Origin: Nonomuraea basaltis
GTDB taxonomy: Bacteria; Actinomycetota; Actinomycetes; Streptosporangiales; Streptosporangiaceae
DNA length: 57,511 nt
Reading direction: 5' to 3'
Assembly: GCF_005893125.1 (NCBI RefSeq)
Contig: NZ_VCJS01000072.1
Span: 1 to 57,511, forward strand
This document shows positions 9,915 to 18,150 of the stretch, piece after piece; within the stretch, counting starts at the first letter, position 1, and every line of letters begins with the position of its first letter. The position numbers and the translations under genes are program-made. The notes beneath the pieces were generated by a model. It was not told the DNA's origin and ran no database searches. It saw nothing but the letters and a program-made list of their open reading frames with translations.

Positions 9915-10219
9915 TTGCCATTAGAGCGAAAGAGGTACCTTTCTCGCAATGGCCGTTCTTCATCTCAGGAAGAGAACCGCAATGCGCAGGGTCGGGTTGT
10001 GGATCAGAAGAACAGGCATTGTGCTGGGTGCGCTTCTACGAGTGCCGTTCATCAATGCGGTGCAAACGTAGACGTCAGCGACCGGCACTGGGACAACAAG
10101 TTCTGGCAGAGGGGAGGGAAGTACGGCACAGCACTGATCACCGGTCCCGGAGCTTTGCCGGGGTCATGTGGTTCACCGGAAAGATCCAGCAGGAAATCAC
10201 AAGGCATGAGAGAGGGAAA

Positions 10220-10669
10220 ATGAAGAAAATGACATGGGCTGCCGCGATTGCCCTGACGGCCGGTCTTCTGACTAGTGCGGCACCCTCCGCAGCGACGGCC
10301 TCACCAACGGACAACGAGGTTCACAATACGAGCACGATCGCCGTCGGCGCCGTCCAGGTCTGGAGGGAGGCCGCCTGTGTTTACAGGCAGGGTTGTTACG
10401 ATGACCTGATTCCAGCCGGGCAATATTCAGGCTACCGGTACACGGCTGCTGTCTACTTCGGAGACAACTATTGCCTAAGAGTCCGCGCCTGGCTGCCGGG
10501 AGGTGGTCTGGGGCCCGTAGACATCACCCGCGAGGGGCCCGCGTGGTACGTATTCAACAGTGTTCATCCTGGTTTCGACGTGAGGGCAAGGCCGATCGGC
10601 GATGCCGGCTGCCAGCGCTCGGCAGAGACCTCCAGGGATGCAGGGGACTTTGTTCAGGCCAAGCAGTAA
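10220..10669 (+). CDS. Small secreted protein of unknown function
   Basis: 149 residues from the ATG at 10220, preceded by AGAGGGA. A longer open frame starts at 9674, but only from 10220 does the product begin with a proper Sec signal peptide (MKKMTWAAAIALTAGLL, cleavage expected near SAATA). The mature part has four cysteines (ACVYRQGC, NYCLRV, AGCQRS), many Tyr and Gly, and a Trp-rich centre, which suggests a compact disulphide-bonded exported domain. No family was recognised. Codon choice is less strictly GC-ending than in neighbouring genes, and the gene sits between two decayed genes, so it may have been acquired by transfer. Confidence 0.75.
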   Translation: MKKMTWAAAIALTAGLLTSAAPSAATASPTDNEVHNTSTIAVGAVQVWREAACVYRQGCYDDLIPAGQYSGYRYTAAVYFGDNYCLRVRAWLPGGGLGPVDITREGPAWYVFNSVHPGFDVRARPIGDAGCQRSAETSRDAGDFVQAKQ

Positions 10670-10684
10670 CGCTGAGGGGCCCTG

Positions 10685-10713
10685 AAGGCACTTATCATGT
10701 CGGACAGTGCCTT
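10685..10713 (+). terminator. Hairpin after the small secreted protein gene
   Basis: AAGGCACT at 10685-10692 pairs with AGTGCCTT at 10706-10713 across a 13-base loop, 16 bases after the stop at 10669, and is followed by TTCC. It is a plausible but modest intrinsic terminator. Confidence 0.5.
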
Positions 10714-10818
10714 TCCGCTGGCCGGAAGCCGCTTATTTCTCGACCGCCTTCGGGGGATAAGCGGCACTCCACAAAGCGCGGGCTGTTGCAAAGGCGATCC
10801 CGGCTGGCGGGGTCGCCG

Positions 10819-11100
10819 TCAAGAGGGTGAAAGGTCGGGCTCTTCTGGTGGAGCCGGGCCGGTGATCAGAGCGGTGTGAGTGGCGAACGCGTCCAGGACG
10901 GCGGGGCGGTACTGCATCCGCCGACGGCGCGTGCGCATCAGGATCGCGAGTTCGTCCAGGCGGCCCAGGCTGCGTTCGAGGTGGGACCACAGTCTCGGCC
11001 GCGTTTTGCCCGGCGGTAACCGGCGTCGAACCGCGCGAACAGTTCGCGCTCGGGCTGGGTGAGCGGCTGACCCGTACGCGGTTCACCGCCGCCGGGGTCG
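10819..11100 (-). pseudogene. Decayed gene fragment, family not recognised
   Basis: Read on the minus strand, LTQPERELFARFDAGYRRA runs in one frame and then continues after a shift near 11005 as RLWSHLERSLGRLDEL, then LAILMRTRRRRMQYRP and AFATHTALITG, ending at the stop at 10819-10821. The amphipathic, arginine-rich composition looks genuinely coding across the shift, whereas the open frames in the other registers do not. No start or N-terminal domain can be found. It is probably the 3' end of a gene lost when this accessory region formed. Confidence 0.4.
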
Positions 11101-11328
11101 CCGGAGACCGATGCTGGGCGGCATACACCGAGGACGGCGGAATCGGCAGCGGCAAGACCACTCGGCGCTTCCGATCGTGGTGAGACCGCGGCCGAGCAGG
11201 TCGTGTACGTCCCTGCCCGCGCCGTGCCCCGACATGAAAGTTTCACTGCGAGAAAGTGGCGCTGTTAGCGGTTGGCCAGCGGCTACGTGTTTCCGGCAGA
11301 GGCGGCACCCCTCCGTCGCATTGACGGA

Positions 11329-11344
11329 AGGAAAGCGCTTTCCT
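11329..11344 (+). promoter_or_regulatory. LacI-family type operator upstream of the pectate lyase
   Basis: AGGAAAGCGCTTTCCT is a perfect 16-bp palindrome with the central CG typical of LacI/GalR-family operators. It lies about 90 bases upstream of the pectate lyase start. A second, shorter palindrome TGAAAGTTTCA at 11235-11245 may be a further site. No LacI-type gene is in the window, so the regulator would be encoded elsewhere. Confidence 0.65.
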
Positions 11345-11433
11345 ACCGTTGCGGTCGTTCGCTCATATGAGTGGCGTTCACAAATGTGAACGAGAGCCAA
11401 GAAACGACCCGCGAGCACAGGAGGAGTACAGAG

Positions 11434-12369
11434 ATGCAACGCACCTCCAAACTGGTCATCGGCCTTACCGCCGCGATCACCGGGCTGGCCGTGGGCGCGC
11501 CGCCGGCGTCGGCCAACACCGCCCTGGTCGGATGGGCCACCCAAGGCGGCGGCACCACGGGCGGCGGCAGCGCACCCACGACGACGGTGAACTCGTCCTC
11601 CGCCCTGTCCAGCGCCCTGTCATCCGGTTCCGCCGCGGTGATCAGGGTGTCGGGGACGATCTCCTGCTCTGGCATGCTCCGCGTGGCCTCGAACAAGACC
11701 GTCATCGGCAATTCCGGCGCGGTGATCGCCGGCTGCGGCTTCAACGTCTCCAACGCGTCCAACGTCATCATCCGCAACCTCACCTTCCGCAACTGGGGCG
11801 ACGACGCGATCAACGTCCAGTACTCCACGCGGGTGTGGATCGGCAACAACTCCTTCAGCAGCGGCGGCGACGGTGCGGTGGACATCAAGCGCGCCAGCGA
11901 CTACGTCACCGTCTCCTGGAACAAGTTCTCGAGCCACGACAAGACCATGCTGCTCGGCCACAGCGACAGCAACGGCTCGGAGGACCGCGGCCACCTGAGG
12001 GTGACCTACCACCACAACTGGTTCGACGGCACCGGCCAGCGCCACCCGCGCGTACGCTTCGGCAATCCGGTGCACGTGTACAACAACTTCTACGCCAACA
12101 TCGGCGACTACGGCGTGGCGTCCACTGTGGAGGCGGGCGTCCTCGTCGAGGGCAACTACTTCGAGAACGTCGATGACCCCTACCACCGCGGCGAGGGCAG
12201 TTCCCCCGCGGGCAACCTCGTCGCCCGCAACAACCACTTCGTGAACTCCGGCAGCGGCAGCGCCGGAGGCAGCGTCGGCTCGATCCCGTACTCCTACACC
12301 GTGGACACTCCGTCCAACGTCAAGTCGATCGTGACCGGCGGCGCAGGCGCGGGCCGCATCAGCATCTGA
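11434..12369 (+). CDS. Secreted pectate lyase, PL1 family
   Basis: 311 residues from the ATG at 11434; GGAGG lies about 10 bases upstream, and the product then starts with a Sec signal peptide (MQRTSKLVIGLTAAITGLAV, cleavage expected near PASA). The mature part is a right-handed parallel beta-helix. It carries TVIGNSGAVIAGCGFNV, VWIGNNSFSSGGDGAVDIKR (the family usually has VWIDH here), calcium-site acidic residues, and TYHHNWFDGTGQRHPRVRFG, whose Arg in RHPRVR is the catalytic base region. It would cleave polygalacturonate by beta-elimination outside the cell. The operator upstream suggests sugar-dependent repression and the terminator downstream indicates a single-gene transcript. Confidence 0.95.
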   Translation: MQRTSKLVIGLTAAITGLAVGAPPASANTALVGWATQGGGTTGGGSAPTTTVNSSSALSSALSSGSAAVIRVSGTISCSGMLRVASNKTVIGNSGAVIAGCGFNVSNASNVIIRNLTFRNWGDDAINVQYSTRVWIGNNSFSSGGDGAVDIKRASDYVTVSWNKFSSHDKTMLLGHSDSNGSEDRGHLRVTYHHNWFDGTGQRHPRVRFGNPVHVYNNFYANIGDYGVASTVEAGVLVEGNYFENVDDPYHRGEGSSPAGNLVARNNHFVNSGSGSAGGSVGSIPYSYTVDTPSNVKSIVTGGAGAGRISI

Positions 12370-12384
12370 GGGCCACATGACGCA

Positions 12385-12422
12385 CACGGGGTCGGCCGCG
12401 CTCCTGCTCGGCCGACCCCGTG
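12385..12422 (+). terminator. Strong rho-independent-type hairpin after the pectate lyase
   Basis: A perfect 14-bp stem (CACGGGGTCGGCCG pairing with its complement) with a 10-base loop starts 15 bases after the lyase stop. There is no U-run, as is common in high-GC actinobacteria. Confidence 0.8.
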
Positions 12423-12577
12423 GGTCATGGACACGATGTGCAACGAGCAACCCACCTGTTGGGCTGAACCACGCTCACCGCTGGAGCGGGCCGTGCTCCT
12501 TCCGGGGGCGTTGGAGAGGTAGGAACGACTCCCAGAGGGAGACCCGGCTCAGGTCAGGGCCCGGGTGGGCGCGGTGT

Positions 12578-12799
12578 TCAGTTCTCGAACACCAGGTGTG
12601 AGCCCACCGCGCGTCCGACCCAGCACGACACTTCGGCGCTTCCCGGTCCGGTCACCCAGTCCGATCCAGGGTCGGGCAGGCCGTCGCAGTGCGCTACGAC
12701 GTGCCAGCGGTAGTTGCCGGGAGTCTCGCATCTGCCCCAGGCAACGCCGTTGTCGCAGACGCGAGGCGCGAGCGCCTGGGCGGAGGCCCCGGAGCTCAC
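12578..12799 (-). CDS. Small cysteine-containing secreted-type protein, 5' end uncertain
   Basis: The 73-residue frame begins at a GTG (VSSGASAQALAP) and contains VCDNGVAWGRCETPGNYRW, VAHCDGLPDPGSDW and SCWVGRAVGSHLVFEN, with four cysteines. The start itself looks like the end of a signal peptide: in-frame codons just upstream read RTVAAGLAVSSGASAQA, but a stop lies a little further up and the natural start (near VMSWRG) is in another frame. Either the gene has a recent frameshift or the annotated start is too short. No family was recognised. It converges on the pectate lyase terminator. Confidence 0.45.
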   Translation of the reverse strand: MSSGASAQALAPRVCDNGVAWGRCETPGNYRWHVVAHCDGLPDPGSDWVTGPGSAEVSCWVGRAVGSHLVFEN

Positions 12800-12975
12800 G
12801 GCCAGGCCCGCCGCGACCGTCCGCCCGTCCCCTCCACGACATGACCTTCAGCCCGGACGGCACGTTGGCGGCTTCCCCCGCCCCATGCCGCCGCGCCCTG
12901 GCAGACGAGTGACCGTCCATCTGCGGCCCGTACGGTTTCGTCCATGAACGGAAGAGATGTTCGGGGCCCGACCGG

Positions 12976-13006
12976 GCCACCGGTCCGGGTCACGCGGACC
13001 GGTGGC
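12976..13006 (-). terminator. Hairpin downstream of the flavoprotein gene
   Basis: GCCACCGGTCCG at 12976-12987 pairs perfectly with CGGACCGGTGGC at 12995-13006, loop 7. It lies 44 bases beyond the stop of the minus-strand gene at 13050, the expected place for its terminator. Confidence 0.65.
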
Positions 13007-13049
13007 TTCGGCCTCCACTTCGCCGCTGCGTTCGGACGCAGCGGCCGCG

Positions 13050-14240
13050 TCACGGGGTGACGAAGAGGGTCTCCACTTCGCCGGTTGCCGCGAGGTGACG
13101 GCGGCGGCTCGGCAGCATCGCGGTCGGGTGGGAGATGCTCCAGGCCGCGCTCGCGCAGATGAACTCCTTGATGCGGGCGGCGGTCCGGCCCGTGATGGCG
13201 GTGGACATGGCCTGATCGTCGGGGGTGACGCGCTGGATGATTCCGTCGCGGCGTCCGAGGCTGATGCACTGGATGGTGTAGCCGATCGTGGTCTCGGGAA
13301 TCTTGCGACCGGTCAAGCGCGCGGCGAGGGCGTCGGCGGCCAGCCACGCCATCGGGATTCCCGAGGCGCAGGACATCCGCAGTGGTTTACCGCCCGCTCC
13401 TTCGGCGATCGCGGCGTCGCCGACGGCGTACACATCGGGGTGCGAGACCGAGCGCATGGTGCCGTCGACGACGATCCGCCCGGTATCGGACACCTCCAGG
13501 GTGGTGGCGGCCGCGATCGGGTGCACGGTGAAACCCGCGGTCCACACGGTCACCTGGGCCGGGATCTCCCGGGCTGCACCGGTGACCACGCCGTTCGCTT
13601 CGACGCGCTTGATGTCGGCATGCTCGTGGACCGTGATGCCGAGCCGGTCGAAGACGCCGCGCAGGTGGCGCTGGGCCTTGTCACTGAGCCAGTCGCCGAC
13701 GCCGTCGCGGGCGGCGATTGCGACCTCGAGGTCCGGGTGTGCCTCGGCGATCTCGGTGGCTGCTTCGATACCGGTCAGGCCGCCGCCCACGACCAGCACG
13801 GTCCCACCCGGCTCCAACTCGCCCAGGCGCGCCCGCAGCCGCAGCGCGGCCTGCTTTCCGGCGACGTTGTAGGCGTACTCGGCGACACCGGGGACGCCGT
13901 GGTCGGCGACGGTGCTCCCAAGGGCGTACACGAGGGTGTCATAGCCGAGGGTCTCGGCTCCGTGCTCGCTGGTGAGATCGACGGTCTTGCGATCGACATC
14001 CACCGCGGTGACCCGCGCCGGCCGGACCCGCACGCCGGTGCCCGCATAGACGTCGTGCAGCGAGCGATGCGGCAGATTCTGCCCGCTCGCGAGTTGGTGC
14101 ATACGCACCCGTTCGACGAACTCGGGGTCGCCATTGACCAGAGTGATCTCGATGTCGTCGCAGTGCAGCCGCCTGGCGAGGCGACCGGCGGCGTTGGCTC
14201 CGGCGTACCCGGCTCCGAGGACGACAATGCGGTGCTTCAT
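13050..14240 (-). CDS. NAD(P)/FAD-dependent oxidoreductase, NDH-2-like, partner of the ECF41 sigma factor
   Basis: 396 residues; AGGAGCGAGCC precedes the ATG at 14240. The N-terminal FAD fold is clear (VVLGAGYAGANAAGRLARR), the second Rossmann fold binding NAD(P)H follows (VLVVGGGLTGIEAATEIA), and the C-terminal FAD motif is VYAVGDAA. The overall plan is that of pyridine nucleotide-disulphide oxidoreductases and NDH-2-like enzymes. No C-terminal membrane helix is evident. It lies 80 bases downstream of an ECF41-type sigma factor on the same strand; such sigma factors are known to sit next to an oxidoreductase, epimerase or carboxymuconolactone decarboxylase that they control. A TGTCAGG at 14294-14300 (minus strand) could be part of that promoter, but the -10 is poor. 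Confidence 0.9.
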   Translation of the reverse strand: MKHRIVVLGAGYAGANAAGRLARRLHCDDIEITLVNGDPEFVERVRMHQLASGQNLPHRSLHDVYAGTGVRVRPARVTAVDVDRKTVDLTSEHGAETLGYDTLVYALGSTVADHGVPGVAEYAYNVAGKQAALRLRARLGELEPGGTVLVVGGGLTGIEAATEIAEAHPDLEVAIAARDGVGDWLSDKAQRHLRGVFDRLGITVHEHADIKRVEANGVVTGAAREIPAQVTVWTAGFTVHPIAAATTLEVSDTGRIVVDGTMRSVSHPDVYAVGDAAIAEGAGGKPLRMSCASGIPMAWLAADALAARLTGRKIPETTIGYTIQCISLGRRDGIIQRVTPDDQAMSTAITGRTAARIKEFICASAAWSISHPTAMLPSRRRHLAATGEVETLFVTP

Positions 14241-14320
14241 GGCTCGCTCCTATCTGGTTGCTTTCACCTCCTGAACCGGACAGCCGTACGATCCCTGACA
14301 GGAAACGATTGTGATGCGGG

Positions 14321-15268
14321 TCACCACCCATTCTCCACGAGGGGGCGATGGGGGCCAGCGGCTGTCCACTGGCGCGTGATGCGTTCCAGCTTGTCGGGGT
14401 TGACCTGGATGTGGATCGCCGCGACGCCGTCGGGGGTCGCGTCGAGGCAGAGGACGCTGAAGACCCGCTCGCCGACCTCGACCAGCACGGCAGGACCGCC
14501 GTTGACGACGACGGCATAGAAGGCAGGCCTGCCACCGGCAATGGCTCGCTTGGCATCGGTCGGCCGGAACAGGCCACGCAGGAATCGCGCGATACCGAGC
14601 GCACCGATGAGCGGGGTCTTGCGGGCCGGAATCCGGCCACCGCCGTCGGAGACGCTGACCGCGTCGCCGGTGAGCAGCCGGATCAGCGGCTCGGTGTCGC
14701 CGCTGAGGGCCGCGGCGAGAAACTCCTCGACGATCTTCCCCGCGGCGACCGCATCGACCTCGGTGCGGGACCGGTCGGTGGTGACGCGCTGCTTGGCCCG
14801 CCGGTAGATCTGCTGGCAGTTCGACTCGGTGAGATCGAGGATCTCCGCGATCTCGCGGTGCGGGTACCCGAACGCCTCGCGCAGCACGTACACCACGCGC
14901 TCATTGGGCGACAGCCGCTCCATGAGGGTGAGCATCGCAATGGAGACCGACTCGCGTTGCTCGACGGTGTCGGCCGGACCGAGCATCCGATCTCCGGCCA
15001 GGACCGGCTCCGGGAGCCACTGCCCCACATAGGTTTCCCGCCTGGCCCGCGCCGAGGTGAGCTGATTGAGGCAGAGATTGGTGAGCACCTTCGTCAGCCA
15101 CGCCTCAGGTGTCTCGATCCGTTCCCGGTCCGCCGCGTGCCACCGCAGAAACGCATCCTGCACCGCGTCCTCGGCATCAACAGCCGACCCGAGCAGTCGG
15201 TAGGCGATCGCCTCCAAGCGGCCCCTGAAGCTCTCGAACAGATCGGCCTCGTGCGTACGGAGCGACAT
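14321..15268 (-). CDS. ECF41-group RNA polymerase sigma factor with C-terminal NTF2-like domain
   Basis: 315 residues from the ATG at 15268 (MSLRTHEADLFESF); an ATG 18 bases upstream (MADHEV) is an equally possible start. Region 2 (AIAYRLLGSAVDAEDAVQDAFLRW) and region 4 (VYVLREAFGYPHREIAEIL) are clear. The group hallmarks are all present: WLPEPV in the linker, DGGGR in the SnoaL/NTF2-like C-terminal domain, and NPDKL near the end. In this group the C-terminal extension modulates sigma activity in place of a classical anti-sigma factor. The flavoprotein gene downstream is the expected target. Confidence 0.92.
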   Translation of the reverse strand: MSLRTHEADLFESFRGRLEAIAYRLLGSAVDAEDAVQDAFLRWHAADRERIETPEAWLTKVLTNLCLNQLTSARARRETYVGQWLPEPVLAGDRMLGPADTVEQRESVSIAMLTLMERLSPNERVVYVLREAFGYPHREIAEILDLTESNCQQIYRRAKQRVTTDRSRTEVDAVAAGKIVEEFLAAALSGDTEPLIRLLTGDAVSVSDGGGRIPARKTPLIGALGIARFLRGLFRPTDAKRAIAGGRPAFYAVVVNGGPAVLVEVGERVFSVLCLDATPDGVAAIHIQVNPDKLERITRQWTAAGPHRPLVENGW

Positions 15269-15476
15269 CACCTCATGGTCCGCCATGTGCGCAGGCCGCG
15301 TCCACCCGCCCCCTGATCGGCCCAGCGCGTGATCGGGCCAGTTCGATCGGGGCCACGGGCAGCATACGGCCGTGGACCTTGGCATCCCCACCACGCGCGG
15401 TGATCGATGAACCCCACGAAGGTGGGCTGCCGCATGGACCTCAACCAAGATCGAGAACAAGTTCAAGAAGTGTGCA

Positions 15477-16373
15477 TCAAACGCCCTTCAGAACACGATC
15501 AAGTGCCGCCCGGCCTGCAGGTCCCCAGTGCGGCTTGCCGCCGGGAAGGCCCCGATCTCCGTTCTGCCCCATGAGCATCAGGAAGAGGCTCTTCATAGCG
15601 GCCAGCCCGCGGGCGCGCCGGATCGCCGCCTCGTCTGCATGCCCGTACATGTCGAAGAACCGTGAGGCCGTGCCCGCGGGTAGCAGCACCCATGCGGCGG
15701 CGAGGTCCCACGCCGGATCGCCGGCGAACATGTCACCGAAGTCGATGATGCCCGAGAGCGTTCCGTCCGAGACGACGACGTTCGCGGGATGGAGGTCGCC
15801 GTGCACCCACACCGGCGGGCCCTCCCACGCGTGGGCCGCAACGGCGTCGTCCCAGACGTCCCGGACGTCGGCAGCAATGTCGTCGGGGGCAACGGCCTGG
15901 AAGAAGTTCTCGAAGCCGTCCGTGCAGTTCCTGGGATGGGCACCGCGGTCCGTAGTGATCGGCGCCTCGGTGGGCGCCTCCACATGGAGCGCCTGGAGGA
16001 AGCCCGCCAGCGTGTCGGCCGCGTGGGCGCCGCGGCTGATCGAGCCGTGGTCCAGCGGCTCGCCGGGAACCCACGTCATCACGGTCCAGTGCTTGGGGAA
16101 GCGCTCGGACGGTTCGCCGAACCGCACAGGGGTCGGCACCGGGAGCGGCAGGCGCGGGGCCAGCACGGGTAGCCACCGCCGCTCCTTGAGCTGGAGCTCC
16201 GGGGTGGGGTCCATGCGCTGCATGCGCACGGCCAACTCGTCCCCGAGGCGCCACATTTGGTTGCCCCAACCGCCCACCACCTCGCGGATGGCCAGCCCTG
16301 CAAGGTCTGGATGTTGCTCCTGCAGCAAGTCGCGGACCAGGTCTGCGGTGATCTCGATCTCAGTGTCGGTCAT
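15477..16373 (-). CDS. APH-family phosphotransferase (aminoglycoside/macrolide kinase fold)
   Basis: 298 residues. The kinase-like core shows VWVHGDLHPANVV (the HxDxxxxN catalytic loop) and GIIDFGD (the metal-binding DFG equivalent), with an N-lobe reading VVGGWGNQMWRLGDELAVRM and the hinge MTWVPGEPLDHGSI. It would transfer phosphate from a nucleotide to a small hydroxylated molecule. Members of this family include antibiotic kinases and metabolic kinases, and the substrate cannot be deduced. It stands alone; the ribosome-binding site is weak. Confidence 0.88.
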   Translation of the reverse strand: MTDTEIEITADLVRDLLQEQHPDLAGLAIREVVGGWGNQMWRLGDELAVRMQRMDPTPELQLKERRWLPVLAPRLPLPVPTPVRFGEPSERFPKHWTVMTWVPGEPLDHGSISRGAHAADTLAGFLQALHVEAPTEAPITTDRGAHPRNCTDGFENFFQAVAPDDIAADVRDVWDDAVAAHAWEGPPVWVHGDLHPANVVVSDGTLSGIIDFGDMFAGDPAWDLAAAWVLLPAGTASRFFDMYGHADEAAIRRARGLAAMKSLFLMLMGQNGDRGLPGGKPHWGPAGRAALDRVLKGV

Positions 16374-16526
16374 GCGAAGTCACAGTACTGAGGCGGCAGG
16401 GAGCGGCTCTTGCTCTCCGGAACATCTCGCTGTCATTCCTCTGGCATCACCAATTCGGCTTCAGAGAGCTCCAGATCAGAGGCTTTGGGACGGAACTGCC
16501 CCATAGTTCAGAAAAGCCTGCCTGAG

Positions 16527-16760
16527 ATGCCCGTGACCAACATCAACCCGAAGATGCTGCCCCGACTCGACGAGATCGAACTCGGCCTCCTGGCCCGCCG
16601 AGCCCGAGCCGAAGCCGAGGGCGGGCTCGGCGAAATTGAAGGCATCGACCTCACCCTCACCTTCCTCCGCCAGAAGCGAGACCAGACCCGACGACTCGCC
16701 GGAGTCGCCCCGATCCACCTCGGCATGCCGGGCATGCGCACCCCCAGGGCGGAGACGTGA
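16527..16760 (+). CDS. Short helical protein, possible recombinase-associated fragment
   Basis: 77 residues (MPVTNINPKMLPRLDEIELG to MPGMRTPRAET). The middle, LARRARAEAEGGLGEIEGID, is strongly helical. I recall similar sequences as short actinobacterial proteins annotated near integrases, but cannot verify this. The open frame reaches upstream to 16410, yet the sequence before 16527 does not look coding and no good ribosome-binding site is seen. It may be an intact small gene or the 3' remnant of an integrated element. Confidence 0.4.
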   Translation: MPVTNINPKMLPRLDEIELGLLARRARAEAEGGLGEIEGIDLTLTFLRQKRDQTRRLAGVAPIHLGMPGMRTPRAET

Positions 16761-16821
16761 TTTGTGATCAATACGATACGGCGCCGACCTCGCTGAGCCA
16801 GGCGACCGTTTTAGCTGGTGG

Positions 16822-17982
16822 TCACCAGGCTGCGCGCGGCGGGTCGCCTTCACCTGGATGCTCGGCGACGCTGATCGGCACTGAGGTGACCGTGCCGTCG
16901 GCGAGGTCGACCTGGTAGGCGCGCCACTGGTGCACGTACAGGAGGTGCTCGCCGGTCCCGTCGACGCTGAAGCGCAGGCTCAGAGAGGCGTCGTGCGGCA
17001 GCTCCGGCCGGGCCAGGACCTGCGCCGGCCCGCCCGGCACGGGGACGCGTTCGATGGTGTGCCCGGACGCGTAGATCAGCGCGCTGCCGTCGGGGGTGTG
17101 GGCGAGCGACTCGATCGGCGTGGCGCCCGTGGCGTTCTTGATGATCTGGTACGCAGCGCTGTCCGGGTCGGCGCCCAGGCGGGCGAGGTCGAGCGAGGCG
17201 ATGGCCCGGAGACCCAGTACGAAGGCGAGCGAGCGGCCGTCCGGGGCCCAGGACAGGCCGCTCACCATCGAGTGCGTCAACGTCTTCCAGTCCCGGCGCC
17301 GGCCGGTGGCGACGTCGAGCACAGAGATCTTGGCGCCGCCTCCGATGAGCGGTGTGGCGTATGCCAGCCGTGTGCCGTCGGCGCTGAGGGCGAGGTCGTA
17401 GACGAGGGTGAGGTCGTCGGGGTCGGTCTGCGTGACGGCCACCGGCTTCCCGGGTCGCCCGTCCTCGCCGAGGCGTACCAGGAAGAAGCGAATGTGCGGG
17501 TTCCTCGGCTCAGTCCAGCCGGCGATGGCGAACGTCCGGTTGTCCCGAGCGGCGGCCACGAGGTGCCAGGAACTTTCGACGCCGGGCGGCAGCGGGATGT
17601 TCGCGATGAACGACCCGGTCTCGGCGTTGTGCACGGCGGGCGGCACCGGAGTGAAGACAGCGGTCTTGGACTTGCCGGGGAAGTGGGCGAGCGGAGTGCG
17701 CGCGGAGACGAAGAACCGCGGCGGGCCCGTCGCAGTCAGGAGTGCTCCGGTCGCCATGGGCTCGGCCAAGGAGGTCGCCATCGGGAACGGGTGTCGTACC
17801 GGACCCGAGGACACCATGGGCGAGGACGGCGGCGGGACCACTGTGAGAGACGGCAGTGGCGGGGACGCCGGAAGCTGGGACGCGTTGACGAGCGACAACC
17901 GGTCGGCGGCCGGATCGGCGCATCCGGCGGCCAGGACGGCCAGGGCCAAGCCCGCCAGTGCGACGGACGTACTGGACGACAT
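16822..17982 (-). CDS. Beta-propeller lipoprotein (TolB/WD40-like repeats)
   Basis: 386 residues from the ATG at 17982, chosen because MSSSTSVALAGLALAVLAAGC is a lipoprotein signal with the lipobox LAAGC; an upstream in-frame start at 18021 would bury it. A proline-rich linker (PASPPLPSLTVVPPPSSP) follows, then blades reading DLALSADGTRLAYA, LSWAPDGRSLAFV and LAHTPDGSALIYASG. Such propellers bind partners rather than catalyse. The organisation resembles the membrane-anchored propeller protein at 51191, which follows a sigma factor; here no sigma gene is adjacent. Its role is unknown. Confidence 0.8.
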   Translation of the reverse strand: MSSSTSVALAGLALAVLAAGCADPAADRLSLVNASQLPASPPLPSLTVVPPPSSPMVSSGPVRHPFPMATSLAEPMATGALLTATGPPRFFVSARTPLAHFPGKSKTAVFTPVPPAVHNAETGSFIANIPLPPGVESSWHLVAAARDNRTFAIAGWTEPRNPHIRFFLVRLGEDGRPGKPVAVTQTDPDDLTLVYDLALSADGTRLAYATPLIGGGAKISVLDVATGRRRDWKTLTHSMVSGLSWAPDGRSLAFVLGLRAIASLDLARLGADPDSAAYQIIKNATGATPIESLAHTPDGSALIYASGHTIERVPVPGGPAQVLARPELPHDASLSLRFSVDGTGEHLLYVHQWRAYQVDLADGTVTSVPISVAEHPGEGDPPRAAW

Positions 17983-18030
17983 GCAGCGATCATCGTACGG
18001 AACGGCCTTCTTGACCAGCAAGGGACATGA

Positions 18031-18147
18031 TCAGTTAAGCACCGACATCGACGATGAATCGCCTGGCCGGGGATAGCTGAGGAAGTCCGCGCCCGCGAGC
18101 AGGCCGGTCAGGGCGAGCACGCGCAGGGGGAACAGGAGCCCGGCCAC
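18031..18147 (-). CDS. Possible 38-residue membrane peptide after the TetR gene
   Basis: A GTG start 3 bases beyond the TetR stop opens a 38-codon frame with one hydrophobic stretch (VAGLLFPLRVLALTGLLAG) and a polar end (YPRPGDSSSMSVLN). It could be a small membrane protein cotranscribed with the repressor, or the truncated N-terminus of a transporter such as often follows TetR genes. No ribosome-binding site other than the overlap region is seen. Confidence 0.3.
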   Translation of the reverse strand: MAGLLFPLRVLALTGLLAGADFLSYPRPGDSSSMSVLN

Positions 18148-18150
18148 GCG

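Larger units (their letters stand above)
9595..10219 (+). other. Intergenic region with an 18-bp tandem repeat, an imperfect hairpin and the shared leader element
   Basis: No convincing gene was found here; the open frames lack family-like composition. It holds the tandem repeat at 9628-9663, an imperfect GC-rich hairpin at 9682-9709 (loop TTAACA) that may end transcription of the broken regulator, and the element at 9893-9914 that recurs at 49415-49436. The 3' part is less GC-rich and presumably carries the promoter of the secreted-protein gene at 10220. Confidence 0.5.

Noticed and set aside
12957..14519. 520-codon open frame on the plus strand
   Set aside because: It is antisense to the flavoprotein gene and its end, with no family-like motifs; long antisense frames are common in GC-rich DNA.
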